Shown here: piece by piece, positions 11,001 to 22,003 of the stretch
How the letters are laid out: every line of letters starts with the position of its first letter
How positions within the stretch are numbered: position 1 is the stretch's first letter
NCBI RefSeq assembly: GCF_947507565.1
Contig: NC_089175.1
Span: 4,143,733 to 4,207,732 of the forward strand
Source: Oscarella lobularis
Taxonomy: Eukaryota; Porifera; Homoscleromorpha; Homosclerophorida; Oscarellidae
Direction of reading: 5' to 3'
DNA: 64,000 nucleotides
Translations under genes and position numbers: made by a program
Notes under the pieces: generated by a model
The model's input: the letters and a program-made list of their open reading frames with translations, nothing else
Databases searched by the model: none
What the model was told of the DNA's origin: nothing

Positions 11001-12977
11001 TCACTTGGTTGCAATTTTTGCCTTGAGTCCTGATTTGTTCAGACTCGACGCCATAAAGTTCATCGACACATAGTCAGAGTACCTTTCACTTTTCCTCTCG
11101 TTTTCCCGAAGCGTCGCCGGCATCGAATTTTCCTGCTCACGTCGCTGACGATCCGGACGACGATGATGCTTTGATATGAAGAAAAGTGCAACGGAGAGGA
11201 CGACAACGATGGCGACGCACGCAACCGCGATGACGACAACAAGAAAGTGCCTCGTCTTCTCCGTCTTGGTCAGGCTAGTACTTTGACTTTGAGTGTATAC
11301 GTATGTCGTTCTTTCTGGTTGACTAGTGGGAGTCATTCTTTTTGGTCGACTAGTGAGAGTCGTTCTTTCCGGTTGACTAGTGAGAGTCGTTCTTTCTGGT
11401 TGACTAGTGAGAGTCGTTCTTTCTGGTTGACTAGTGAGAGTCGTTCTTTCTGGTTGACTAGTGAGAGTCGTTCTTTCTGGTTGACTAGTGAGAGTCGTTC
11501 TTGCTGGTTGACTAGTGAGATTCGTTCTTGCTGGTTGACTAGTGGGAGGCATTCTTTCTGGCTGACTAGTGGGACTCGTACTAGTGCTGTTTCTGCTCAT
11601 CGTCTCGGTACGTAAAGTTGGGCTCAATGAGATGGTCGTGGCTGTTAACTTTGTAGATTGACTGGTGCTATTCTCCACGACTCTCTCTGTTGGCCTTGCA
11701 AGTACGGCATCTGATGCACGATTGTTTCCACAGGAAACCGTAGCTATGTTTTTTCTGTGACAGAACGCGCCGTTTTTCCACGGCGACGAGCTGCAGTTTT
11801 CCAGCCGCCTTTCCGCACCGCTGCATTTGACTTCCGACACCCAAACAACATTCTGAATGCTCGATTGGGACGTATTCGTCTGAGACGACTCCAACGCGTT
11901 CTTGTAATTCAGCTGACGGCAAACGACGCGAGCATCGGCAGCCGTCCAATTGGCGTCGCATACAGTGCCCCATTGGCCGTCGTGGAAAATCTCAACGATG
12001 CCTTCGCTTATTTGCCCAGCTGCTCGGTTCAGTCTGACAGTAGGAGCCTCTAGATAAAACCGTTCCAAGGAAGAATGTAGACAAAAGAGAGATCTTACGG
12101 CAAGTCAATCCTTCTATATGGAACCAGACAGCGCAGTAATAATCGTCTATTCTCCATCCTTCTTTAGGGCACTCTTCAATTCGGCGTTCGCTTCCTCTGC
12201 ATCGGGTGCGATATAGCCAAAAACGTCCATCATCCCTCTGGCTAGGTCTAAACGTGGATTGTCTACCGCCATCGCTTTCGAGAGCTATTGCCGTCGAACC
12301 AGGAAAACCGAGCTGGCGGCACGCCACATCCGCGTTTGCCGTCGTCCAACCGTAGTCGCAGAAAAACCACCAGGACGAATGGTGAAACAGCTCCAGGCGT
12401 CCTTCGTAGGGTGACCGAGCGCGACGATCGACGAGTCGCAAAGTGCTTCCTCGAATCAGCGATCCAACTGGATCTGGAGAAAATGTATTGAATGCAGTCA
12501 CGGTTAGAAATAATTTGCTTCTTTACCGCATTCAACGTAAGCCAGTTCTTTGTAGTCGCAATCAAAGCGCTCCCATCCATCAAATTTGCAGTCTTGCAGT
12601 CGCGTCTCGCTTCCGTCGCATTCGACGTCGTCCATGAGTATTTTCCGGTTTCTGTAAGTGTCGTTGCAATGATTACCGTTTGCGTTTAGAGCGTCGGGAA
12701 AGCCGAGCTGGCGGCACACAACGCGAGCGTCGGAGAACGACCACTCGTGGCCGCAAACGGCGCCCCACATCGCATTGTGATGCACGAGGACTTGACCTTC
12801 TAAGCGAGTGCTTCCTCCAACGAGACGAACGTGTTGAAAAGCGTCTTTTGAAGGAGTACTTAATTAAGCATATGCCGGAATTGGATTGGATTCACCTGTA
12901 AATGTTATGATGAGCGCTGCTTCTAACAGAAGAGAGGCGTAATTCCAACGGACGAGGGCTTTCGTTGGGAAAAGCAT
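11001..12977 (-). CDS. Three-SRCR-domain membrane receptor, copy 2, altered tail
   Basis: Exons on the minus strand: 12977-12896, 12844-12527, 12473-12099, 12049-11001; 607 residues. The domain order equals copy 1: signal peptide, three SRCR domains, TSQPERTTL stalk, one span, short tail. SRCR 1 and 2 are almost identical to copy 1. In the last exon a 4-bp deletion, seen by alignment with copy 1 near 11025-11030, shifts the frame so the tail ends LKAKIATK. Copy 1 continues for about 60 more residues. The lost tail frame is still readable downstream to about 10813, so the change is recent. The YSDYVSM motif lies before the shift and is kept. This copy has the stronger intron 1 donor (CAG|gtgaat). 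Confidence 0.88.
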
Positions 12978-13285
12978 CGTTAAAGCTGACGCGAAATGGG
13001 AATTTCGAACGTATATGTAAGCATGCAGGGGTATACGGATATTATTAGCTTTATTACTCATATTTTAGGAAGATCCCCTTTCAGTTGTCGAACGCCTATT
13101 TTCTTTGTCGACTGCAAGGCATATAAAACCTTGGTAAAGGAAGTTCAGAACTAATTTCACTTTGGGAATTTTCTTCAGAGGGGAAGGTTTTGTGAAAAGA
13201 AAGGGCGCGTGGAAGAGCGTTCTCTGATCTCAACCGGACAAGAGATGCGCCTCCCAAATGCGCCTCTCATGACTAAGGGAGCTCT

Positions 13286-13406
13286 CACGTGCAAAGGGAG
13301 CTCTCACGTGCAACTCGAGGATGACATCATCATAAGCTTGTTTTTCCCCGGCGAGCGACGGTGCAAACCTCTCTTAGCGTGTGCTCTTTCGACGACTAAA
13401 AGAGAA
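13286..13406 (+). promoter_or_regulatory. Promoter block of IgDD receptor 1
   Basis: Two CACGTG E-boxes (13286-13291, 13305-13310) are followed by GATGACATCATCAT (ATF/CRE-like) at about 13320 and TTTTTCCCCGGC at 13341-13352, then the ATG at 13407. The same series occurs upstream of the orphan exon at 5446. CACGTG plus a TGACG/TGACA element recurs before the other receptor genes. Confidence 0.55.
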
Positions 13407-15473
13407 ATGATCAAGGCTCTTCAGAACAGCCGAATAGGCCAGCAACTCTGCGTCGCCGCAATACTTTCAGGTAAGTCCTAGCGGAAATGAAATCATGTAT
13501 CTCAAGCCAGCAAACGTCCGCTTCCTTTGTCAGTCCTGTCTCAGTTTCAAAGACTATCAGAAAGCTTGCATGGCCCCTGATAAGTTTGTAGGACGCGGCT
13601 GGGGTTCGGTGGGGACTTGAATCTCTATCCCCCATATTACCATACTGTGCGTAGGACGACCCTCGAGTCCTTTCTAAACGAGAGGGGCGTGCAGTTGTAC
13701 GACGTTTTAGCTAATGGGCTGCCATATGGGAGCGACTCCATCCTAGTCCTTACCACTAAAGACTGTTTCACACGATGACTGTTTGCGTAGGTGTGGCTTT
13801 CACTTTTGCTGATCCAACTCTCAACGTCTACATTCGCTTTTCGCGGCCTCAGAAGTATTTAGTTTTTGGCGAAAACACGGGTCACGACTTTCTCATCTGT
13901 GAAGGCAACTACAGCAGCAAATCGGTGAGAGACTTGCGAATCAGTTTGAAGTTTCGAGGGCCCGATTCGACTAAAGATGGCTATTTTATTACTGCCAACG
14001 CCAACGCTAGCGCTAAGTACTCCTTCAAGTGCAAGCCCAACATGCCGCTCAGCAAAGATAAATACGCACCAGTGAGTTCAGCGTTCTGCTCGTTTGGACT
14101 CAATTCTTCGAAATTGGAAAACGCTGGCGACTACATTTGCAACGTTGAAAGTTCTAATCATTCTATTCCTTCGAAAAAGACTCGAGTATCGCTTCAAATT
14201 TACGGTGAGTTTTTTCTTCGCGTACACCACGAAATCGGACTACGTACTGGACTATATACACTTCAGATACGTATATCCTGGATCGAACGGTGAAAAATCC
14301 GAAAGATCTGACTGTTAATGAGTCAGATTCGGTTCGCTTGTTGTGCCGTATTCAACTGCAAAGTGATCTTCCACACTTGGCCGTTCAGTGGATGCGTTCC
14401 GGTGAAGTCGTGAAGGGGCCCGATTCGGTGCTTAGAGCAGATTACGATTACTCGGTGGCTTTGGCACACCGAAACGATTCTGGAAGGTACCAATGCGTCG
14501 TTATTTCCACCCTTTCCACAACGGACGCCGGCATCACAAACGACAAGATAATTGACTCCAGCACTAGCACCGTATTGCACGTAAACTGTATGTCGCACGT
14601 CACGGATTTGACATTAGACTTCACATATATTTTGGTGTATAGATGGTCCGCTAGCGAAGATCGTGTCGTCGCCGTTTCCTGTCCAAGACAATGGGGTGAC
14701 TATCGATCACCACGGAACTGACCTTCTAAGCTGCTCAGCTGAAGGTTATCCTCCTCCAAGCGTCTTCCTCTCACACGATGGAAAGCAGACCAATGCTACG
14801 GAAAAGAAATTTTTTTCGGCAACCAAACGTGACGAGGGGACGTATTGCTGCAATGCCGTCAACACACTGGGTCGCAGCCATCAAATGTGCTTAACCGTAT
14901 CGGTTGAGGCCGCGGCATCTCCAATACTTGTTATTGTCGTCTCCGTTTGCAGTTTCCTACTGCTAGTCATCATTATTGTGGTATCTGGTTTTGCTATTAG
15001 GTTTGTTCCTATCAACGTTGTCATGCACAGCAGACTGTACAGTATGTGTTGACTCTAGGTATTGTCGTTGCAGCCGAAAGAGTTCTACAGACGAACCCGA
15101 TTCACCGCCACCAGGTGACGATTATTGTTGTAAGAAGAACTTGTTTTAGTTACTGCTTGTGTGTGTAGATGACCCAGTTGTATTTGTATCTGAAATGTTT
15201 TCAGACAATTGGAGTCTTTTTAAAGATTTTATTCGGGCAATTGAGCCATCCTTTGAAGAGGGCCCGTCTTTTGCTGAAAATGTCGAAAAGGAGAGAGCGG
15301 AATGTGGGTCTTATGACAACGTGCATTGGGCAAAGCGCTGTTTACGACAGTGGATTGAAGAAAATCCAACGCGCCATTTTCTCGCTGCCGTTCTTGACAC
15401 GTTTGATAAAGGACTTGACAATACGGAACTCGCCAAAAGTCTCCGCACACGTTTTCCGCAACTCAATTCTTAG
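13407..15473 (+). CDS. IgDD receptor 1: three Ig domains, TM, death-like domain
   Basis: Exons: 13407-13470, 13791-14204, 14267-14587, 14643-15000, 15074-15114, 15169-15473; 500 residues. A signal peptide exon is followed by an Ig-V-like exon (RPQKYLVFGENTGHDF, then ENAGDYIC with the Ig D/E-x-G-x-Y-x-C signature). A second Ig exon (NDSGRYQC) and a third Ig (KRDEGTYCC) joined to the membrane span (about residues 358-383) follow. A short linker exon and a last exon complete it: SDNWSLFKDFIRAI, then HWAKRCLRQW and FLAAVLDTFDKGL. This matches the helix pattern of death domains, including the helix-4 Trp. All extracellular exons are phase 1-1. Unlike its relatives it lacks an acidic dileucine motif and the extra C-terminal SLEMS exon. 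Likely a signalling surface receptor; ligand and adaptor are unknown. Confidence 0.85.
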
Positions 15474-16111
15474 TGAGAACATTTCTACTACTATGAATTT
15501 AAATTGACGGGCTGATGGATGTTTAGGATTGCACTCTTTGCTGCTGCTCAGGCTGCCCAGTCACGTATCTATATATATCTATGTTGTGCTTTCTAATAAG
15601 TTTATGACCCGTGCTTGTGCTTTTCTTGATTTGATCTTCTCGTGTGGGCGTCAAAGCACGAATTGTAGAGTATCCGTGGTTAGAGTATTAGAATAGAATC
15701 AATAGATAACTTCATTGAGGCTGTTTTCAAAACTGCCTCAGTTAAATCATGCCTCAAAGGCTATATCTATCGTCTCTGATTGTCCTACAATTGCACTGCC
15801 TTGTTGCAGAAAAATGGCCTTATTTTCGTTCCGAATTTATTGTTTTTCTAAGCTTGCTCAATGCGCATGCTCTTTGTTGCCTAAACGACGGATCAGTTTT
15901 GCTCCAAAGGGCACGTTTTCTATGCTCGAAGAGGGCTCAGATAGTTGAGAAGTCGTTCAGGAAGGGTCCTACTACGACCAGACTCGTCTGAACAGTGGAT
16001 ATTTGCAGTAGCCTGGCCGTCGCCACTATCCTAGCCACAGAACAGCATTATTATGCAAACGTGGGTTCAATTCTGGCTTCCTAGTCTTGTATACAGTAAT
16101 AAATACTCTGA
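15474..16111. other. Intergenic, duplicated with 23760-24110
   Basis: No gene is seen. From about 15745 the sequence is homologous to 23760-24110, which lies downstream of the intact GPCR at 24187. It is therefore the GPCR 3' flank, duplicated together with that gene. Open frames in this stretch are not conserved between the two copies. Confidence 0.6.
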
Positions 16112-16985
16112 TTAGGTGACTACAGCCACCACATATGCATGCAATTGACAGAAACCACGGAGTCGCATATAGGAGAGTTTCTTCATAGCCAATCTCGTCC
16201 AAAAGACGCTCATTTTTGACGAATCACTGTATCGTCGGGACGTCGCGCAGTTTCCGGCACCGCACGACATTCCAAAGTGAACTCGTAAGCGTCTTGGCCC
16301 AGAAGCAGTACAGCACGGAATTGACCAGTCGAAAGACAAAACCAGTGGCTGCAATGACATCAGGCGAAATTCGAAGCGTGGATCGGAGCAGCTGAGTGAC
16401 AATGTGAGGTGCAGGAAAAATCGCGTTCGAAGCGACGAGAGCGATGACGTACCACAGGGCTTTGGATTTGAACAGAGGCGTCTATGTATTTCACTGGTAC
16501 CGGAGGCGAGACCAGTTAGTCGTCGTCGTTCGGTTATGCGTCGAAGCACTTTTGCCAGCGTTTTGCCAAGATAAATGATGACGATCACAAAAGGCAGCCA
16601 ATAGGATAATAGAAGAGCGCAAAACGGGATATAGTTAGTGCTATTAGACGGGTCCACTGCGCAGAATAGCCGTTGGGATCGACGAAGCTGCCCATTTCGT
16701 ACCTTGCCCATGTGAACAGGGGCGGCACGGCGATGACGATTCCCATCAAGCACGTGGCTGCACTTGCAAATGCCGCTTTTCGAGTCGTCACGCCATCTGC
16801 GAGAGGATCCTTGATTGTCCAGTAGCGACTGTAGGATATGAGTACGGTCCCCCACGTCGACCAGAATAATTGCCAGTGCCAACAGAAAAGAAAGGCGGCG
16901 CAAGCGTTCGATCCTGCTTGACTGTTTGTAATCGTAGGACGCGAATCCGAAGGCAAATATCCACACTCCGAGAATTCCGAAGGAA
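16112..16985 (-). pseudogene. Rhodopsin-like GPCR pseudogene
   Basis: The minus strand is a close copy of the intact GPCR at 24187-25218. Matching segments include WHWQLFWSTWGTVLIS, the SRYWTIKDPLADGVTTRKA loop and CLMGIVIAVPPLFTWARY. They lie in different frames because of several indels, for example one near 16920 and others after about 16680. The 5' end (TM1 and part of TM2) is missing: homology stops near 16985 and joins the unrelated segment shared with 27275-27450. It cannot encode a 7TM protein. Confidence 0.85.
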
Positions 16986-17165
16986 CATCGAAAGAACGAT
17001 GGATGTAATTAATCAAGCTTCGCGAGAGCTCGATCGAGGTAAAAACGATCGGGAGGGCCCCCCTTACTCTAGTAGTCGTTTTCGAGTGGCTCATCCACGT
17101 TTTCAAATCATGCAGTTCCGAGGCGCGAGCACGCTTTCTCGCGGCAACGAGGAAATCTGACGGTG
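16986..17165 (+). repeat. Segment duplicated with about 27275-27450
   Basis: This is a non-tandem duplicate. It carries a stretch encoding TMDVINQASRELDRG followed by a GT donor (G|gtaaaaacg); the other copy reads TMDVINQALRELDRG. In both places it lies roughly 300-500 bp upstream of an IgDD gene. It looks like an exon fragment of an unrelated gene carried along with the receptor duplication. Confidence 0.6.
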
Positions 17166-17334
17166 ATCCTTCAGAACGCAGTCTTCGCATTTCCAGGGAC
17201 AACCAGGGAAACGACCATTGGGAAAGCAAAGGATGAAGATGACTTGAGAATCGCAGCCTTACTAGGTACACGATAGGATTTCCTTGGGACTGGCTGACTG
17301 AATAATGCAAATTTGCACATAATTTTTGGTTTAT

Positions 17335-17446
17335 CACGTGCTGATGACGGCATTTGTTTATAGGAGGTGTTTCCATCCAGCAAATTGCGGAGTGAGCGCG
17401 TTTCGTTCTGTTTGACTCGTTGATACGCAACGCCCAGCGAGAGCCA
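17335..17446 (+). promoter_or_regulatory. Promoter block of IgDD receptor 2
   Basis: CACGTG at 17335-17340 is followed by GATGACGG and TTTGTTTATA before the ATG at 17447. The gene at 27845 has the same arrangement (CACGTG, GATGACA, TTTGTATAAAG). Confidence 0.55.
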
Positions 17447-20068
17447 ATGATCAAGGCACACAACGGCATCGCATCGAAATCTATTGTCTGCCTCACAGTC
17501 ATTTCCGCAGCGTTATGTTTCGGTAAGATGGCATGTTGTATGGGGTAGAAGGCTCCTACTGTGAAGACCTCGGGTCTCTAAGCAACGCGAAGTCGTACCC
17601 GTGATTCTAAGACAAATGGTCGCCGTCTACCGTGTGCTTTGAAACGTGGTCGTTTCCTCGGAATTGTATAAGACGCGTCTCTGCTTGTTTTGATGCAACT
17701 TCGCCCCCTCTCTGTCTCCCAATGACTAAAGAAACGGATTCGTTTCAAACTGAAAGGTCCCGCCGCTTTCCCTTACTCCTCCGCTACGAGGGAGGTCTAC
17801 TATTTTAGTTCCTTCTACGAAGAAATATGATCTTGATTGATAATGCGTTTGCGCTTGTTTATATACAGGAACTACCGAAATTGACGTCCACATGGACATC
17901 AGCCGTCCCCAAAAGTACCTCGTTCGAGGCGAAACAACGAGCGACGACTTTCTCTTTTGCCGAGGCGAGTACAGCAATGACGCGGTCAAAGGCCTTCGTG
18001 TGGATCTAACGTTGGAACGAGAAAGCGCGTGCTGCAATCCGCACGTTCCAATGGCTCCCAACGCCGACGCTCGATACGTGTTCAAATGCGAGCCTCCAAT
18101 GCCACTCGAAAAAGAGAAACTTATGCCCGTCAGCTCTGCGTACTGCACACTTGGAATCGTCAACGTATCCGCCGACAAAGACGCCGGCCAGTATCGCTGT
18201 CAGGTTAAGGGCAAAGCTTCCACGAAAGCCGCACAGACTTATTTGGGAGTGTGGGGTGAGCATCTTTCTTGATTTTGTTCGGCGCAGAACGTATTCCGGT
18301 TTTGCGTGTAGATAAGTTCATACTGAACACCACGCAGCGAAATCCCGCAATCGTCGAAGTCAACGAGACCGATGATGTCGTCTTGAAATGTCGCATCAAT
18401 CGACAGAAAAACCTTCAGGGTTTGACTGTACGATGGCAACATTCTGGTAGTGACCTTTCGGACAAAATCGAAAGCGCGGAAACACTGAGTAATTGTGGTT
18501 GTTCCTTTGACTTGGAGCTGAAGTCAGCAAGTCGACAAGACGCCGGAGTATACCAGTGCGTCGTCTTTGCTCAAAACGGCGATCGTCTTATTGACTCCGG
18601 CCGTCAAATCACACTGGTCGTGAACGGTAAGTTCTCCAAGCGTGTGGCGTTATTCCGATGCCTGACATATTACGCTTCTAGATAGTTCCCATGTGGTAGG
18701 GCCTGTAGGCATAATGTCATTGAAATTTGAAGCAAGGGAGAGCGGTTGCTTTTCAGAAAATGAAATCGTTAATTTGAAATGCACGGTAACGGGCAATACT
18801 TTACTGACAGTGTATGATCCCGGGGAGAATGCTGTTGGAGCTGGAATGGGAGAAGTTGAGATTCCAGTCAATACGAGCTTGGCTAAAGACGGCATTTACA
18901 AGTGTCGTGCAGTTGGGGAAAATTCTAAAAAGGAGCTAGAATTTTGTGTGCGCGGTAAGCGATTTCACTCTTTTTTTATAGCAGTAATTGATTTTTTGTA
19001 TCAGTTCAAAGTGTGTTTCGTCAGAACGCAAGCGACAACGCCACTTGCTTAGCCGAAGGCTCGTCGCTCACATTGTGCTGCACAGCATCTGCAGGCATAA
19101 ATCCAGTAGATATTGAGATATTGACGTCGAATGGAAGTTCGCTGGCGTCCAATGATCCGATGAAGAGAGATGTTTGCGTAGATGTCCAGAAGTCCGACAA
19201 TTATAGTTGCCTTGCATCCACTCCTCACAGCAACTCGCGGGAACGTTTATCTGTCACAAATTGCACGGATGGCGACACTCCAGATCAAGGTGGTTCATCT
19301 CACCTCGCTTTAGCTTTAATAATATCTGGCAGCGTCTTTGGCGTTCTACTAATTGTAATTGTTGGAGTCATTTTACGGCGCCGTTGTCGGTAATACTGTA
19401 TCATCAAAATCAGTTCTCAATTTTCAAGTCATACTGATTTTAGGAAAAAAGTCCTTTTTATAAGAAATCCAAGCAAAGGTGATAAATATGTTTTCTATTT
19501 ATTTACTGTAATAATTAGTCCAAGATTCTCTTTCTAGAGCAAACCGAACACGCAAACAACGCTTATGCTGAAAGAGATCCTTTAATAGGGCTTCAAAGCG
19601 AAGAAGGTACTGTAGTAATTATATTTTCTATTTATTTATTAACACATAGTCTCATCTTCTATTTATTAATTAGTCTTAAGATTCTTTTCTAGAGCCAATG
19701 GAACTGGCTTCCTCAATTCTTTCGGTCGACTGGGAAACCTTGCGGGACTTTTGTCGTGAAATTGACCCACCTTTTGAAAAGGGAGAGTCCTTTATTGACA
19801 GTATCAAAGAGAAGAGAGACAAGGAAAATCGCAGTAACAATTACTGGGCGACGCACTGTCTAGAGACGTGGAGAAAAGAACACCCGAAAGAAAACTTTTG
19901 GCGTTCCGTTTGTGATGCACTCAAAAAAGTAAACTCTCTTGACGCTTCCCAGGTCCTGAACTTGGAGACAGTAAGCCTTAATTTAGAAACTATTTTAGCT
20001 CGTCTGTAATTGTTTTATTTTAGGTCACGAAATGTCATTCTGGCTGTCTCCCTGTGGTTCAGAAGTAG
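17447..20068 (+). CDS. IgDD receptor 2: four Ig domains, TM, shortened death-like domain
   Basis: Exons: 17447-17522, 17869-18255, 18312-18626, 18682-18954, 19005-19389, 19444-19478, 19538-19606, 19693-19970, 20024-20068; 620 residues. After the signal peptide come Ig1 (RPQKYLVRGETTSDDF, KDAGQYRC), Ig2 (RQDAGVYQC), Ig3 (KDGIYKC) and Ig4 (SDNYSC). The span (LALALIISGSVFGVLLIVIV) is followed by basic RRRCR. The tail has an acidic dileucine-type motif (AERDPLIG). The death-like domain (SVDWETLRDFCREIDPPF, YWATHCLETW) is damaged at its end. Relative to receptor 3 about 25 nt are missing near 19925-19955, which removes the GIEDKKLA region and shifts the frame. As a result the conserved final tail (SLEMS in relatives) is read in another frame. 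It may be altered in signalling or a decoy. Without the last splice it would stop at 20009. Confidence 0.82.
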
Positions 20069-20220
20069 AATCGATTGGTAGACTATTTGTCCCAGCCCCA
20101 ATCGCTATATTACTATCGTGTTCTGTCATTTGTTATAACCCGTTTCTATAGTGTCATACAGTCGGTTTTGTTGACTCAAGTTTTTGCCTTCATAGATTTT
20201 GTATACACTGTTATCGGTAG

Positions 20221-20400
20221 TTGCCTCGGTTATGGGCTAGGGCTTCCTGGGACAGCTCCCTGGGGCCGGGCCAGGGCCAGGGCCGGGTCGGCAGGGCCAG
20301 GGACAGGGCCAGGGCGGCCAGGGCAGGCCAGCAGGCCAGAGCCGGCCAGGGCAGGTGGGGATCAGGGAGCTCAGGGCTCGGGGCTCAGGGCTGTTCGTGT
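20221..20400. repeat. GC-rich simple repeat (GGCCAGG-type)
   Basis: A low-complexity run built from GGGCCAGGGCC-like units, strikingly GC-rich against its AT-rich flanks. No coding signal is accepted here. Confidence 0.85.
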
Positions 20401-20542
20401 TTCTTGCGCGCGTTAACGACCCTGAGTCTCTGAAAAGGCAGTGGCTATTGTTACGACAGTCGTAACTGGACCTCTGAGGCTATTGTTACGACAGTCTAGC
20501 GCACTATAGAGTAGAGAGCTTATAAAGCGTTTTTTTCATGTA

Positions 20543-20567
20543 CCTAACCCAACCCTAACCCTAAACC
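20543..20567. repeat. Short interstitial telomere-like repeat
   Basis: The sequence CCTAACCCAACCCTAACCCT and following bases gives about three to four degenerate CCCTAA units inside the inverted-repeat element. Confidence 0.6.
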
Positions 20568-20756
20568 TTACTGGTATCTGTGGCGGCCCCGCTCCGGGCT
20601 TAACCGCCCCAATGAGCATAGGTCGCAGAGGGGGGCTTCGCCCCCCTGGAACCACCATGCTACGGGCGGTTAAGCCACAGTCGCGGGTGATCGTATATCG
20701 CCGGTTAGGTACAGAAAGAAAAAGAAAAAAAAGAAAAAAAAAAGAGAACGCTTCGT

Positions 20757-20850
20757 GATTCGAACCCCGACCCGTCACGTGCCCCGTGGTTTCTGCATTC
20801 GGTCCCCTCCCAGCACCCCCCCCTGCCCGTTGAGCTATCGCGTCATCCCT
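20757..20850 (-). ncRNA. tRNA-derived SINE head
   Basis: On the minus strand an A-box-like TAGCTCAACGGGC (about 20826-20838) precedes a B-box GGTTCGAATCA (about 20757-20767). They are spaced by a long, poorly paired middle, and then comes a pyrimidine/A-rich tract. This is the structure of a Pol III SINE head rather than a functional tRNA gene: the cloverleaf arms do not pair well. Confidence 0.6.
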
Positions 20851-20959
20851 GGAAACGCAGCGTTATCGCAGGACTTTATAATGCTAGACTGCAGCTATAG
20901 TGCGCTAGACTGGCGCTCAGAAACTGTCGTAACAATAGCCACTGCGCTCTGAAAACTCC

Positions 20960-21905
20960 TTGGAAATGACGAAATGCTTGATTGGGACGTATTCGTCAAC
21001 GCATTCTTGTAATTCAGCTGACGTAAAACGACGCAGCCGTCCAATTGGCGTCGCATACAGTTCCCCATTGGCCGTCGTGGAAAATCTCAACGATGCTTTT
21101 GCTTATTTGCCCAGCTGCTCGGTTCAGTCTGACAGTAGGAGCCTCTTCAAGGAAAGAATGTAGAGAAAGGAGAGATCTTACGGCAAGTCAATCCTTCGGA
21201 ACATCACAGCGCAAGGATAATCGTCTGCTCTCCATCCTCCTTTAGGGCACTCCTCAATTCGGCTCTCGTTTCCTCTGCATCGGGTGCGATATGGCCGAAA
21301 ACGTTCTGGCTAGGTCTAAACGTGGATTGTCTACCGCCATCGCTTTCGAGAGCTATTGGTCTATTGCCGTCGAACCAGAAAAACCGAGCTGGCGGCACGC
21401 CACATCCGCGTGTGCCGTCGTCCAACCGTAGTCGCAGAAAACCCACCAGGACGAATCGTGAAACAGCTCCAGGCGTAGGGTGAGCGAGCGAGTACGATCG
21501 ACGAGTCGCAAAGTGCTTCCTCGAATCAGCAATCCAACTGGATCTGGGGAAAATATATTGAACGCAGTCACAGTTAGAAGTAATTTGCTTTTTAACCGCA
21601 TTCAACGTAAGCCAGTTCTTTGTAGTCGCAATCGAAACGCTCCCATCCATCAAATTTGCAGTCTTGCAGTCGCGTCTCGCTGCCGTCGCATTCGACGTTA
21701 TCCATGAGTATGTTTCGGTTTCTGTAAGTATCGTTGCAATGATCACCGTTTGCGTTTAGAGCGTCGGGAAAGCCCAGCTGGCGACACACAACGCGAGCGT
21801 CGGAGAAAGACCAGTCGTTGCCGCAAATGGCGCCCCACATCGCATTGTGACGCACAAGGACTAAGCAAGTTCCTCCTCCAACAAGACGAACGTGTTGAAA
21901 AGCGT
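20960..21905 (-). pseudogene. SRCR receptor copy 3, decayed
   Basis: The minus strand retains SRCR 1 nearly intact (WGAICGNDWSFSDARVVC, 21855-21600). SRCR 2 is broken by indels (about 21545-21190) and SRCR 3 is partial (21150-20970). The stalk, span and tail are gone, ending beside the inverted-repeat element. The first exon is fused by deletion to Ig sequence near 22010. Several small deletions break the frame, so no receptor can be made. Confidence 0.85.
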
Positions 21906-22003
21906 CTTTGTAAATAAAGGTTACTAGGAATACTTATGCATATGCATTGGATTCATCTGTAAATGTTAAGATGAGCACTGCTGAGGCGTAATGCCAACAA
22001 ACG

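Larger units (their letters stand above)
20439..20944. mobile_element. Non-autonomous element with terminal inverted repeats
   Basis: The left end (20439-20460, beginning CAGTGGCTATTGTTACGAC) is repeated in inverted form at 20923-20944. An inner part with TCTAGCGCACTATAG is also inverted. No transposase frame is present. Inside are an interstitial telomere-like run, a tRNA-like segment and an A-rich tract. CTCTGAAAA is found just outside both ends, but a clean target duplication is not evident. It is best read as a MITE-like element holding a SINE-like insert. Confidence 0.65.

Noticed and set aside
20757-20850. Functional tRNA gene
   Set aside because: A and B boxes are present but the arms do not pair into a cloverleaf; it fits a SINE head better.
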